The notes below the pieces were generated by a model that saw only the letters and a program-made list of their open reading frames with translations, ran no database searches and was not told the DNA's origin. A program made the translations under genes and the position numbers. A DNA stretch of 64,000 nt from contig NZ_PQIA01000006.1 in the NCBI RefSeq assembly GCF_003385235.1, positions 50,507 to 114,506 of the forward strand, read 5' to 3'. This DNA is from Amycolatopsis circi. GTDB lineage: Bacteria; Actinomycetota; Actinomycetes; Mycobacteriales; Pseudonocardiaceae. Positions 50,495-58,542 of this stretch are shown in pieces. How positions within the stretch are numbered: position 1 is the stretch's first letter; every line of letters begins with the position of its first letter.

Positions 50495-50496
50495 GC

Positions 50497-50542
50497 CTCG
50501 TGAGTGTTTACGCCGGTTCTAACCGGGATTAGCGCTCACGAG
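50497..50542. repeat. Intergenic palindrome, family B, copy 1
   Basis: CTCGTGAG...CTCACGAG outer arms with an inner CGGTT-CT-AACCG hairpin, directly after the kinase stop. It could serve as a bidirectional terminator. Confidence 0.85.
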
Positions 50543-50754
50543 GGCTTCACCGCGGAAAACTCCAGCCGCTTCCGCTCGACCTCCACGCGCACCCGCTCGA
50601 ACCCCGCCGCCGCCAGCCGCCCAGGCAGGGTGTCCGCATCGAGGACGTTCATCCGGCGTCGCTGGATCTGGAGCCGCGGTTGGCTGGGCAGGCAGGGCAA
50701 GGCGCTGGACGGGCCGGTCACGCAGATCGTGCCGCGCCGGTCGCCTCGCTGAGT

Positions 50755-50800
50755 CTCGTGAGTGTTTACGCCGGTTCTAACCGGGATTAGCGCTCACGAG
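50755..50800. repeat. Intergenic palindrome, family B, copy 2
   Basis: Same sequence as copy 1, 258 bases downstream, now next to the intact methyltransferase stop. It arose with the tandem duplication. Confidence 0.85.
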
Positions 50801-51360
50801 GGCTTCACCGCGGAAAACTCCAGCCGCTTCCGCTCCACCCCCACGCGCACCCGCGCGAGCCCCGCCGCCGCCAACCGCCCCGGCAGGGTGTCCGCGTCGA
50901 GGACGTTCATCGTGTCCCCCATGTGCAGGAGCCGGAATCCGAAGCTGAGCTGGCTGTCCACCCCGCAGTAGGTGCCGCCGGGCCGCAGCACCCGGAACGC
51001 TTCCGCAAAGATCCGGTCCTGGAGCGCGGCGGTCGGCACGTGGTGCAGCATCGAGAAGCACACGACCCCGGAAAACCGGCCGTCCTCGAACGGCATTTCC
51101 GCGCCGCTGCCCTTGACGATGTCCGCCCGGTCGCCGTATTTCTCCTGCAACAGCCGGTTCGACGCCGGATCGATTTCCAGCGCGGTCAGCTGCGGCACCG
51201 CGTCGACCAGCACCCGCGTGGTCGCCCCGAAACCCGGCCCGATTTCCAGCACGTCGTCGCCCAGTTCGAAGCGGGCGAGCCAGTCCGGCAGCACTTCGGC
51301 CACCGCGGCGGCCCATTTTTCCGAGCTGCAGAGCTTCCGGTGCATCAGGTTCATCGGCAT
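50794..51360 (-). CDS. SAM-dependent methyltransferase (class I)
   Basis: 188 residues. SAM-binding motif I is DVLEIGPGFGATTRVL, the acidic residue in LTALEIDPASN (motif II), MPFEDGRFSGVVCFSMLHHV (motif III region) and AFRVLRPGGTYCGVD. It is short for the family and lacks a distinct substrate domain; the substrate is unknown. The ATG at 51,360 reads MPMNLMHRKLCSSEKW. It is divergent from the AraC gene. A diverged second copy of its 3' end lies in the duplication at 50,536-50,652. Confidence 0.9.
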   Translation of the reverse strand: MPMNLMHRKLCSSEKWAAAVAEVLPDWLARFELGDDVLEIGPGFGATTRVLVDAVPQLTALEIDPASNRLLQEKYGDRADIVKGSGAEMPFEDGRFSGVVCFSMLHHVPTAALQDRIFAEAFRVLRPGGTYCGVDSQLSFGFRLLHMGDTMNVLDADTLPGRLAAAGLARVRVGVERKRLEFSAVKPS

Positions 51361-51415
51361 GGTTCCGACGCTAGGGACGAGCCCTGTTGACCGGAAGACG
51401 ATAGGCTGTCACCTC

Positions 51416-52195
51416 ATGTCGCAGTACGGTCAAACCGGCGCGATGCTGCTCGGCGACCTGCCGATCGCGGCCGGAGCCTGGTTCCCCTGGCACGAGCACC
51501 CGGCGCACCAACTCGTCTGGGCCGCGCGCGGGGTCGCCGCGGTGATGGTCGGCGACGCGCAATGGGTGCTGCCGTCCACGCGCGCGCTCTGGATCCCGGC
51601 TGGGGTCCGGCATCGCACCGGCGCGGCCGGGAACGTCGAACTGCGCGGCATCTACGCCGATCCGGAGCAATGCCCGGTCGACTGGCCGTCCCCGCGGATC
51701 GTCCTCGTCCGGCCGCTGCTGCGGGAACTGCTGGAGCACCTGTCCGCAGACGGCATCAGCGACGACGCGCGCCGCCGCGCCGAGGCGGTCGCGTTCGACC
51801 TGCTGGAGCCGATGGACGTGGCACCGATCGTCGTACCCGCGCCCGCCGACCCACGAGCGCGCGACGTCGCCGACGCCGTGCTCGCCGACCCTGCGGACTC
51901 GCGCAGCCTGGCTGAGCTGGGCCGGGAAGTCGGTGCGAGCGAGCGGACCCTGGCGCGCGCGTTCGTCCGCGATTGCCGGATGACGTTCGGCACCTGGCGC
52001 ACGCAAGCGCGGCTGCGCGCGGCATTGCCGTTGCTGGCACAGGGAATGCCGATGACGACCGTCGCGCACCGGGTCGGGTATGCGACGGCCAGCGCGTTCG
52101 TCGCCGCCTTCCGCCGGGCGGTCGGGATGCCGCCGGGCGCCTACTTCAGCGCCACGAAGGCAACCACATTTCCGCCTGCCAATGGGCGTTCGTGA
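51416..52195 (+). CDS. AraC-family regulator with N-terminal cupin
   Basis: 259 residues. A cupin sensor (about 10-90: WFPWHEHPAHQLVWAARGVA, ALWIPAGVRHRTGAAG) precedes an AraC double helix-turn-helix with SLAELGREVGASERTLARAF and MTTVAHRVGYATASAFVAAF, ending GMPPGAYFSA. The ATG at 51,416 has TAGGCT eight bases upstream and no Shine-Dalgarno. The adjacent divergent methyltransferase is a possible target. Its end overlaps the convergent pmt gene by 50 bases. Confidence 0.93.
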   Translation: MSQYGQTGAMLLGDLPIAAGAWFPWHEHPAHQLVWAARGVAAVMVGDAQWVLPSTRALWIPAGVRHRTGAAGNVELRGIYADPEQCPVDWPSPRIVLVRPLLRELLEHLSADGISDDARRRAEAVAFDLLEPMDVAPIVVPAPADPRARDVADAVLADPADSRSLAELGREVGASERTLARAFVRDCRMTFGTWRTQARLRAALPLLAQGMPMTTVAHRVGYATASAFVAAFRRAVGMPPGAYFSATKATTFPPANGRS

Positions 52196-53714
52196 TCGGG
52201 ATTCCGTTGAGAATCGGCCACAGCCACGCGAAGTTCGCGACCACCAGCCCGACGTAGAGCGACACGACGAGCAGACCGGTGCCTCTGCGCTCGAACCCGC
52301 GTTTGGCGCTGCCGAGGATCTGCCCGAGCGCGAGCACCAGCCCGAGCACCAGGAACGGGGCCATCGGCGTGGCGTAGAAGAAGTACATCTGCCGGTCGAT
52401 GTTGGTGAACCAGGGCAGGTAGCCGGCGAAGTAGCCGGTCAGCACGGCGGCGTAGCGCCAGTCCGCGCGGAAGAACCAGCGCCACAGGCCCCAGCCGAGC
52501 ATCGGGGCGGCCAGCCACCACATCGCGGGCGTGCCGATCAGCATCGTCGCGCCGAGGCAGCGCGATTCGCCGCAGCCGGTGACGTTGCCGTCGTAGTAGT
52601 AGAGCATCGGCCGCAGGCCCATCGGCCACGTCCACGGCTTCGACTCCCACGGATGCGGATTGTCCTTGGGCGTCAGCAGGGTTTCGTGGAAATGCAGCAC
52701 GTTGGCGGTGTAGCTGCCGAGCGAGCGCAGCGCGGGCGGGATCCAGCCGAACATGCCCGGGTCGAGGTTCTTGATCTCGGTGTAGTGCCGGTCGGTCGCG
52801 GTTTCGCTGGCGAACCACGCCCAGTACGCCGCCAGGTACATCAGCACCGGCACCACGAGGATCGCCCACAGCGCGGGCGCGACGTCGCGGCGGATCGTGC
52901 CGACCCAAGGCCGCTGGACACCGGCCGCGCGCCGGGCGGCGACGTCGAAGAACACAGTGAGCAGGCCGAACGCCGCGATGTAGTACAGCGCCGACCATTT
53001 GACGCCGAAGGTCAGGCCGATCATCAGCCCGGCCGCGAACCGCCACCAGCGGAAGCCGAGCTTCGGGCCCCACTGCGATTCGCCGATCCAGCCCTCGCGC
53101 ACCGCGACGGCCAGCCGCTGCCGCACCTGGTCGCGGTCGCAGAGCACGCAGGCGAACGCGGCGAGCACGAAGAACGCGATGAAGATGTCCAGCATCCCCA
53201 TCCGCGACTGCAGGTGCAGCACGCCGTCGCAGATCACCAGCACGCCCGCGATGCCGCCGAGCAGCGTCGAGCGGGTCAGCCGGCGCGCGATGCGCACGGT
53301 GAGCAGCACGATCAACGTGCCGGCCACAGCCGACATCAGCCGCCAGCCCCAGCCGTTGTAGCCGAAGAGCCACTCGCCGAACGCGATGAAGTCCTTGGCC
53401 AGCGGCGGGTGCACGATCAGCTCGTACCCGGCGTTGTCCTCGTACCCGCCGTTGCGCAGCATTTGCGCGGCCTGGGGCACGTAGTGCTTCTCGTCGAAGA
53501 CGGGACTGCCGTGGTCAGTGGGAAGGCCCAGATTCTGCAGCCGGACGACGCCGCCGATCACGGTCAGCACGATCGTGACGATCCAGCCGCGCAGCCGGTC
53601 GGCGGGCATCGCCCGGCCGAGCAGGGTGGCTTCGCGGTCGGTCGGAGGACGGCGCGCGTCGACCGGGTCCGGCCGCACGCTCTCGTCGTCGGCACGGGTC
53701 AGCAGCGCGGTCAC
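52146..53714 (-). CDS. pmt: Protein O-mannosyltransferase (GT39)
   Basis: Transfers mannose from polyprenyl-phosphate-mannose to Ser/Thr of exported proteins. 522 residues with about 11 transmembrane helices. The first extracytoplasmic loop has the catalytic DE pair in GSPVFDEKHYVPQAAQM, followed by HPPLAKDFIAFGEWLFGYNG. Other family segments are HLQSRMGMLDIFIAFF, WSALYYIAAFGLLTVFF and the C-terminal NIDRQMYFFYATPMAPF. The GTG at 53,714 lies eight bases after TACTAT on its strand; the longer frame is antisense to rsmI. It is divergent from rsmI as in mycobacteria (Rv1002c/Rv1003). Confidence 0.95.
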   Translation of the reverse strand: MTALLTRADDESVRPDPVDARRPPTDREATLLGRAMPADRLRGWIVTIVLTVIGGVVRLQNLGLPTDHGSPVFDEKHYVPQAAQMLRNGGYEDNAGYELIVHPPLAKDFIAFGEWLFGYNGWGWRLMSAVAGTLIVLLTVRIARRLTRSTLLGGIAGVLVICDGVLHLQSRMGMLDIFIAFFVLAAFACVLCDRDQVRQRLAVAVREGWIGESQWGPKLGFRWWRFAAGLMIGLTFGVKWSALYYIAAFGLLTVFFDVAARRAAGVQRPWVGTIRRDVAPALWAILVVPVLMYLAAYWAWFASETATDRHYTEIKNLDPGMFGWIPPALRSLGSYTANVLHFHETLLTPKDNPHPWESKPWTWPMGLRPMLYYYDGNVTGCGESRCLGATMLIGTPAMWWLAAPMLGWGLWRWFFRADWRYAAVLTGYFAGYLPWFTNIDRQMYFFYATPMAPFLVLGLVLALGQILGSAKRGFERRGTGLLVVSLYVGLVVANFAWLWPILNGIPITNAHWQAEMWLPSWR

Positions 53715-53768
53715 GGGGCCCGATAGTATGGCCTGATCCACTGGTGGCGTCTGGTTAGGCTGACTGCC

Positions 53769-54608
53769 ATGACTTCTGCGTCCGGACGGCTCGTGCTCGC
53801 CGCCACCCCGCTGGGCGATCCCGGCGACGCGTCCGCCCGGCTGATCGAGGCGCTGGGCTCGGCAGACGTGATCGCCGCCGAGGACACCCGGCGCCTGCGA
53901 GGCCTCGCTTCCGCGCTCGGCGTGTCGCCCTCCGGCCGGGTGGTGAGCTTCTACGAAGACGTCGAGACTGCCCGGTTGCCGAAGCTGCTGGAGGCGCTGC
54001 ACGGCGGCGAGACGGTGCTGGTCGTGACCGATGCCGGGATGCCGAGTGTGTCCGATCCGGGGTTCCGTCTCGTGGCCGCTTGTGTCGAGGAGGATCTGCC
54101 GATCACCTGCCTTCCCGGCCCTTCGGCGGTGACGACGGCGCTCGCGTTGTCCGGGCTGCCGTGCGACCGGTTCTGCTTCGAGGGCTTCGCGCCGCGCAAG
54201 CCCGGTGAGCGGTCGAAGTGGTTCGCGGAGTTGGCGAACGAGCGTCGGACTGTCGTGTTCTTCGAATCGCCGCACCGGATCGCGTCCCTGCTGTCGGACG
54301 CCGCCGCCGCGTTGGGCGGGTCGCGGCGGGCCGCGGTGTGCCGGGAGCTGACAAAGACGTACGAAGAGGTCAAACGCGGCACTCTCGCGGAACTTGCCGA
54401 ATGGGCGGCGGATGGGGTTCGCGGCGAGATCTCGGTGGTGCTGGAGGGCGCGGCTCCTCGGCAAGCGGTGGTGTCGGATCTGGTGCCGGAGGTGGCGGAA
54501 CGGGTCGCTTCGGGGGAGCGGCTGAAGACCGTCGCGGCCGAGGTCGCCGGTGCGGCCGGGGTGTCTACAAAGGAGCTTTACGCGGCGGTTCTCGCGGCTC
54601 GGAAGTGA
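53769..54608 (+). CDS. rsmI: 16S rRNA (cytidine1402-2'-O)-methyltransferase
   Basis: Methylates the ribose of C1402 in 16S rRNA at the P site using SAM. 279 residues with the tetrapyrrole-methylase fold: LVLAATPLGDPGDASARLIE, AAEDTRRLRGLASALGV, VLVVTDAGMPSVSDPGFRLV, CLPGPSAVTTALALSGLP and FFESPHRIASLL, ending with the small C-terminal helix-turn-helix (VSTKELYAAVLA). The ATG at 53,769 has TAGGCT seven bases before it; probably leaderless. The frame and neighbours match Rv1003. Confidence 0.96.
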   Translation: MTSASGRLVLAATPLGDPGDASARLIEALGSADVIAAEDTRRLRGLASALGVSPSGRVVSFYEDVETARLPKLLEALHGGETVLVVTDAGMPSVSDPGFRLVAACVEEDLPITCLPGPSAVTTALALSGLPCDRFCFEGFAPRKPGERSKWFAELANERRTVVFFESPHRIASLLSDAAAALGGSRRAAVCRELTKTYEEVKRGTLAELAEWAADGVRGEISVVLEGAAPRQAVVSDLVPEVAERVASGERLKTVAAEVAGAAGVSTKELYAAVLAARK

Positions 54609-54609
54609 G

Positions 54610-55597
54610 TTAGTTCCGGCGGGCGTTGTCTTCGGCTAGGAACTGCAGCCACCTCGGGTCGCTAGGTGCGGTTTTGGTGATCGTGGCCAGTTCCTCCGGT
54701 CGCCAAGTGCCGACACCGTCGGTGCGCACGGCATGGTCTTCCGGCAGGCCGTCGTCGGGAATTTCCGTGGTGCTGGCGAGGAACTCAGCGACGGTGGACG
54801 GATCGGCGACGGTGCGCGAAGCGGCAACGGACACCAGTGCGAGCTCGCCGTCTCCGGCGACGACGAGGTCACCGGCCGACGTCGCGGCCAGCGCGGTCAC
54901 TGCCGAGCGGAGCAGTTTGTGTTCCGTGGTTCGGTCGCGCGCGACGTCGAACTCCAGCAAGGTGCCGGACGGCGTCCCGATCCACAGTGCGCCGGGTCGC
55001 GCGCCGAAGGCGATGTTGTGCGCGGACCAGCTGCGATACTCGTCGATCCATTTCATGTCGTCGAGGCTGTCTCGCGCCGGAATGTAGAACGTGGTTTTCC
55101 GGACCCGCCGCAGCGAGGGGAACTCGGACACCAGCGCCAGGTGTCCGGGGTCGTCGCCGCGAATCGCCAGGGCGGGAGAACAGAACCAAGGTCGCGCCCT
55201 GGTCGCTCTGCATCGTGGCGACCAGTCCGCCCGCGGGATGCGCGGCGATGCCGGTGCCGAGGTCGATGACGTCCGAACGGTCGTAAGAATCGGGTGGGTC
55301 GGCGACGTCCAGCGCGGAGATGCCGGACCGGGTCCAGCGCACCGTTTCCCCGCAGACGGACACGGCCAGTCCCGGCTGCTCCGGATGCCAGGCGACGACG
55401 GGCCAGCGGCCGAACTACTCGTACTCCGGGGAATCCGCGCCCACCGCGCCGATTTTGCGAAGCACTCGCTCGGCGTAGTAGAGGTGCACCGCGGGCCGGT
55501 CCCGGTCGATCCCGGCGACGAGCGACAGTTTTGGATGATCCGCCAATTTGCCGATCGAAGCGGTGGGGATTCAGGCGATGGCCTGGACAACAGTCAC
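54610..55597 (-). pseudogene. Decayed gene for a beta-propeller-like protein (two stops and a frameshift)
   Basis: The reading starts GTG at 55,597 (VQAIA...) and is broken three times: TGA at codon 9 (55,571-55,573) before IPTASIGKLADHPKLSL; TAG at codon 61 (55,415-55,417) between DSPEYE and FGRWPVVAWHPEQPG; and a +1 shift in the G run at 55,170-55,172, where LVLFSR must jump frame to reach LAIRGDDPGHLALVSEF. Repairing all three gives one protein of about 328 residues with repeated strand-rich segments like a WD40 or similar propeller. The family is not recognised. The 326-codon frame ending at 54,610 is therefore only the C-terminal half in truth. Confidence 0.85.
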
Positions 55598-55606
55598 CAG
55601 AAGACT

Positions 55607-56236
55607 CTAGCGACTGCGCAACAGCATTTTCGCCGCTACCAAAGCCTTCTCGGCGTCCGGCTCCTCGCCGGTGATGGCATCGGTGTAGATGAACGACTCA
55701 CCGACCCGCACGAGCAGATACGCCAGATCCGCCACCGGCAACGGTGTCTCTAACCGCCCCGCCGCCACTTCATCCGACAGCAAACCGCCCACCTTCTCGA
55801 TGGTCCGCGACTGCACCAAACTCGCCTTGGTCGTCAACAGTCGCAGCGCGCGCTCCGGCTCCCGGCGCAAAAACGCACGGAAAGGCGAGGACGCGTTGAC
55901 CGTCCGCACGAACGCCCCGATCGCCTCCGCGATGCCGTCGCCGCCACGGCCCGCATAACTGACGTTATCCAGCACCGACGCAGTCTCCGCCCACAGGATT
56001 TCGCTCAGCAGGTGATCGCGGCTGCCGACCCAACGGTGCAGGGTCGCGCGGCTGACGCCGAGGTCAGCGGCCAGGTCGCGCATGTCGACGCGGTCTCCGG
56101 CGAGGAACCGGGCGCGGGCGAGACGGAAGGCCGCGACGGCGTCGGGTCGCGAGGTGCGGGTGGACAGTGGTGTGTCGATGGGTGCGACGTTAGCAGAGAG
56201 TGTCCCATGGATGAGACATATGGCAGAATGTCTCAC
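55607..56236 (-). CDS. TetR-family regulator (QsdR-like)
   Basis: 209 residues from a GTG at 56,236. Helix-turn-helix: RVDMRDLAADLGVSRATLHR, WVGSRDHLLSEILW. The C-terminal domain (TVNASSPFRAFLRREPERAL, ADLAYLLVRVGESFIYTDA) resembles the QsdR-type TetR group. The true start is uncertain because the GTG lies in the operator; the region before RPDAVAAFRLARARF has no better candidate. It is divergent from the zinc-less alcohol dehydrogenase gene, which it probably represses. Confidence 0.88.
   Translation of the reverse strand: MRHSAICLIHGTLSANVAPIDTPLSTRTSRPDAVAAFRLARARFLAGDRVDMRDLAADLGVSRATLHRWVGSRDHLLSEILWAETASVLDNVSYAGRGGDGIAEAIGAFVRTVNASSPFRAFLRREPERALRLLTTKASLVQSRTIEKVGGLLSDEVAAGRLETPLPVADLAYLLVRVGESFIYTDAITGEEPDAEKALVAAKMLLRSR
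56201..56235. promoter_or_regulatory. Overlapping TetR operator dyads
   Basis: Perfect dyad TGAGACAT-N8-ATGTCTCA at 56,212-56,235, with a second, one-mismatch dyad TGTCCCAT-GG-ATGAGACA at 56,201-56,218 sharing the middle arm. It lies 20-55 bases upstream of the oxidoreductase ATG and covers the annotated TetR start. Confidence 0.7.
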
Positions 56237-56255
56237 GACGAGAGGAGCCGCGAAG

Positions 56256-57215
56256 ATGCGTGCTGTGCAGGTGACCGAATTCGGCGGTCCCGAGGTGCTG
56301 AAGCCGGTCGAGCTGCCCGATCCGGTGGCCGGGCCGGGGCAGGTGCTGATCGAGGTCGACCGCGTCGGGCTGAACTACGCGGACACGCACCAGGCGGAGA
56401 ACTCGTATCTCGCCCCGAGCAAACTGCCGCTCGTGCCGGGCGGCGAGGTCGTCGGCCGCACGGCGGACGGCAAGCGCGTGGTCGCGCTGCTCAACGGTGG
56501 CGGCGGGTACGCCGAGCGCGTCGCGGCCGACGAGGCCATGACTTTCCCGGTGCCCGACGGCGTCGACGACCTGAACGCGCTGTCCATGCTGGTCCAGGGC
56601 GCGACCGCGTGGATCATGCTGCGCAAGAACGCCCACCTCGAACCCGGCGAGTCCGTGGTCGTGCACGCCGCGGCGGGTGGCGTCGGGTCGATCGCGGTGC
56701 AGCTGGCGAACGCGTGGGGCGCGGGCCGCGTGATCGCGACCGCGAGCAGCGAGGAAAAGCGCGCGCTGGCGATCGAACTCGGCGCGGACGTCGCGGTCGA
56801 TTCCCGCGCGGAGAACATGACCGAGGTCCTCCGGGAAGCCAATGGCGGCAAGCGAGTCGACGTCGTGCTCGACATGGTCGGCGGCCCGACGACAGACCAG
56901 AGCATCGTCGCGTTGGCCCCGTTCGGCCGTCTGGTGTTCTACGGCATGGCCGGGCGTCGCTCGCCGAAGCCGATCGAGCTGCGCAACCTGCTCGGCCACA
57001 GCACGACCGTGGCCGGGATGTGGCTGCCGCACGTGTTCCGCTTGCCGGGCAACGTTTTCGGCACCGCGCTCAGCGACCTGTTCACGATGGTGCTGGACGG
57101 AAAACTCCGCGCGATCGCGGGCGGCGAGTACGCGCTGGAGGACGCACGGAAGGCGCACGAGGCGCTGCGGTCGCGGGGCACGACGGGCAAACTGCTGCTC
57201 GACCCGCGTAGGTAG
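56256..57215 (+). CDS. NADPH:quinone oxidoreductase-like medium-chain dehydrogenase
   Basis: 319 residues. The start MRAVQVTEFGGPEVLKPVEL, LNYADTHQAENSYL, the cofactor loop VVVHAAAGGVGSIAVQLANA and the NADPH-type TASSEEKRALAIELGAD are those of zinc-free quinone oxidoreductases (QOR group). No catalytic or structural zinc cysteines are present. GAGGAG lies ten bases before the ATG at 56,256; the longer frame crosses the operator. It is probably a detoxifying reductase controlled by the divergent TetR protein. Confidence 0.93.
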   Translation: MRAVQVTEFGGPEVLKPVELPDPVAGPGQVLIEVDRVGLNYADTHQAENSYLAPSKLPLVPGGEVVGRTADGKRVVALLNGGGGYAERVAADEAMTFPVPDGVDDLNALSMLVQGATAWIMLRKNAHLEPGESVVVHAAAGGVGSIAVQLANAWGAGRVIATASSEEKRALAIELGADVAVDSRAENMTEVLREANGGKRVDVVLDMVGGPTTDQSIVALAPFGRLVFYGMAGRRSPKPIELRNLLGHSTTVAGMWLPHVFRLPGNVFGTALSDLFTMVLDGKLRAIAGGEYALEDARKAHEALRSRGTTGKLLLDPRR

Positions 57216-57218
57216 GCG

Positions 57219-57262
57219 TCGTGAGTGCTGATCCCGGTTCTAACCGTGATCAGCACTCACGA
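57219..57262. repeat. Intergenic palindrome, family B, copy 3
   Basis: Outer arms TCGTGAGTGCTGATC and GATCAGCACTCACGA are perfectly complementary, with an inner CGGTT-CT-AACCG. It starts four bases after the oxidoreductase stop, and its right arm is the last codons (PREC and stop) of pabB. It likely acts as a bidirectional terminator. Confidence 0.9.
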
Positions 57263-58497
57263 GGGCTGGCCAGCAAGGACTCCAACGGCGCGGCTTTGTG
57301 CAGGCACTCCTGCCATTCCGCGGCGCTGTCCGAGTCCGCCGTGATCCCGCCGCCGACCCCGAGCGCGATCCGGTCCCCGGCGATCTCGAACGTCCGGATC
57401 GCCACGTTCAGCTCCAGCCCCGCCAGCGGCGACACCATCCCGACCGCGCCGGTGTACCCGCCGCGCGCGGCCGGTTCCAGCTCGGCGATCAGGTCCAGCG
57501 CCCGGATCTTCGGCGCGCCGGTGACCGAACCCGGCGGGAACGTCGCCGCCAGCAGCCCGGCGTCGGTCACCCCGTCCGCCAGCACACCCTCCACAGTGGA
57601 CGCCAGATGCCACACTCCCGGCGCGGGACGCACCGCGAGCAGCTCCGGCACCACGACGCTCCCGACCTCGCACACCCGGCCGAGGTCGTTGCGCACCAGA
57701 TCGGTGATCATCACGTTCTCCGCGACGTCCTTCGCCGACTGCCGCAGCCGGAGCGCATTGCCGTCGTCCGCCGGACCGCGGCGGGGCAGCGTCCCCTTGA
57801 TCGGCGACGATCGCACGCGGCGGCCATGGCGTTCCAAAAACAGCTCCGGCGACAGTGAAACCACCGAACCCCACGCACCGGCGACGTAAGCTGCCCGCTG
57901 CGGAGCCAGCCGCCGCACTCCCTCGGCGAACAGCGCGGCCGGGGATCCCTCGAACGTCCCGGTGAACCGCGAGCAGATGTTCGCCTGGAACAGTTCGCCC
58001 GCCTCGATCTCGTGCACGCACGCCTTCACCGCCTGCTCGTGCCCGGGCGGTCGTCGCAAAGCACTTGCCGACCACGACAATTCCGCAGACCCGGCCAGCG
58101 CTCGTTCCACCACAACAAGCTGAGCGTCAGCGTCACCTTCGAGCGACTCGAACCAGCACACTCCCGCCGCGTCCCAGCGCAGCACGTGATCCGCCCAGCC
58201 CCAGGCCGACGCCGGAACCCCGGTGGACCGGCCGGACGGGTCCGCCTGGTCATAAGCCAGAAACCCGAACCATCCGCCGCCGACCCGGCCCGAAGGACCC
58301 GAAGGACCCGAAGTCGGAGAAACCGACGGGAACGGCCGCGGAGTCACCGCCAGGAACGGCGCCACGACCGCCCGCGACCCGAACCAGTCCCCACAGACCG
58401 CAGCCGGTTCGGGCAGGCCGTGCGCTTGGGCGTACGCGGACAGCAGAACGAGCACCCGCGAAGGTGACAGGTCGGTCCGCAGCCGCTGGAAACGCAT
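57250..58497 (-). CDS. pabB: Aminodeoxychorismate synthase component I
   Basis: Converts chorismate and ammonia to 4-amino-4-deoxychorismate for folate. 415 residues of the chorismate-binding family: GGWFGFLAYDQ, ELFQANICSRFTG, SLSPELFLERHGRRVRSSPI then KGTLPRRG, MITDLVRNDLGRVCEVGSV, STVEG, and the PGSVTGAPKIRAL segment that binds chorismate and Mg. Anthranilate synthase TrpE or isochorismate synthase would be the alternatives, but context (pmt-rsmI-pabB-metG) matches Rv1005c. A Ser/Gly/Pro-rich insert (PTSGPSGPSGRVGGG) lies near residue 65. Confidence 0.93.
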   Translation of the reverse strand: MRFQRLRTDLSPSRVLVLLSAYAQAHGLPEPAAVCGDWFGSRAVVAPFLAVTPRPFPSVSPTSGPSGPSGRVGGGWFGFLAYDQADPSGRSTGVPASAWGWADHVLRWDAAGVCWFESLEGDADAQLVVVERALAGSAELSWSASALRRPPGHEQAVKACVHEIEAGELFQANICSRFTGTFEGSPAALFAEGVRRLAPQRAAYVAGAWGSVVSLSPELFLERHGRRVRSSPIKGTLPRRGPADDGNALRLRQSAKDVAENVMITDLVRNDLGRVCEVGSVVVPELLAVRPAPGVWHLASTVEGVLADGVTDAGLLAATFPPGSVTGAPKIRALDLIAELEPAARGGYTGAVGMVSPLAGLELNVAIRTFEIAGDRIALGVGGGITADSDSAAEWQECLHKAAPLESLLASPREC

Positions 58498-58542
58498 CGC
58501 GCCATTGTGCCGGAAACCAGCGGTGACCAGCGGAAAAGGTGA

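Larger units (their letters stand above)
50431..50910. repeat. Tandem duplication (period 258 bp) across the kinase/methyltransferase junction
   Basis: Copy 1 is 50,431-50,652 and copy 2 is 50,689-50,910. Each has the last codons of the kinase gene (QGKALDGPVTQIVPRRSPR), the family B palindrome, and the reversed last codons of the methyltransferase gene (KRLEFSAVKPS). The 36-base joint (50,653-50,688) resembles kinase sequence with an internal deletion. The kinase-side copies are identical; the methyltransferase-side copies differ at several codons. Confidence 0.92.

Noticed and set aside
52080..53726. 548-codon + strand frame opposite pmt
   Set aside because: A high-GC antisense shadow: Arg/Gln/His-rich low complexity. 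pmt is well supported.
54610..55590. A 326-codon intact gene in one frame
   Set aside because: Only the C-terminal part (from about 55,170) is protein-like; the N-terminal part is Arg/Ser/Pro shadow, and the real N-terminus lies in another frame with two stops.
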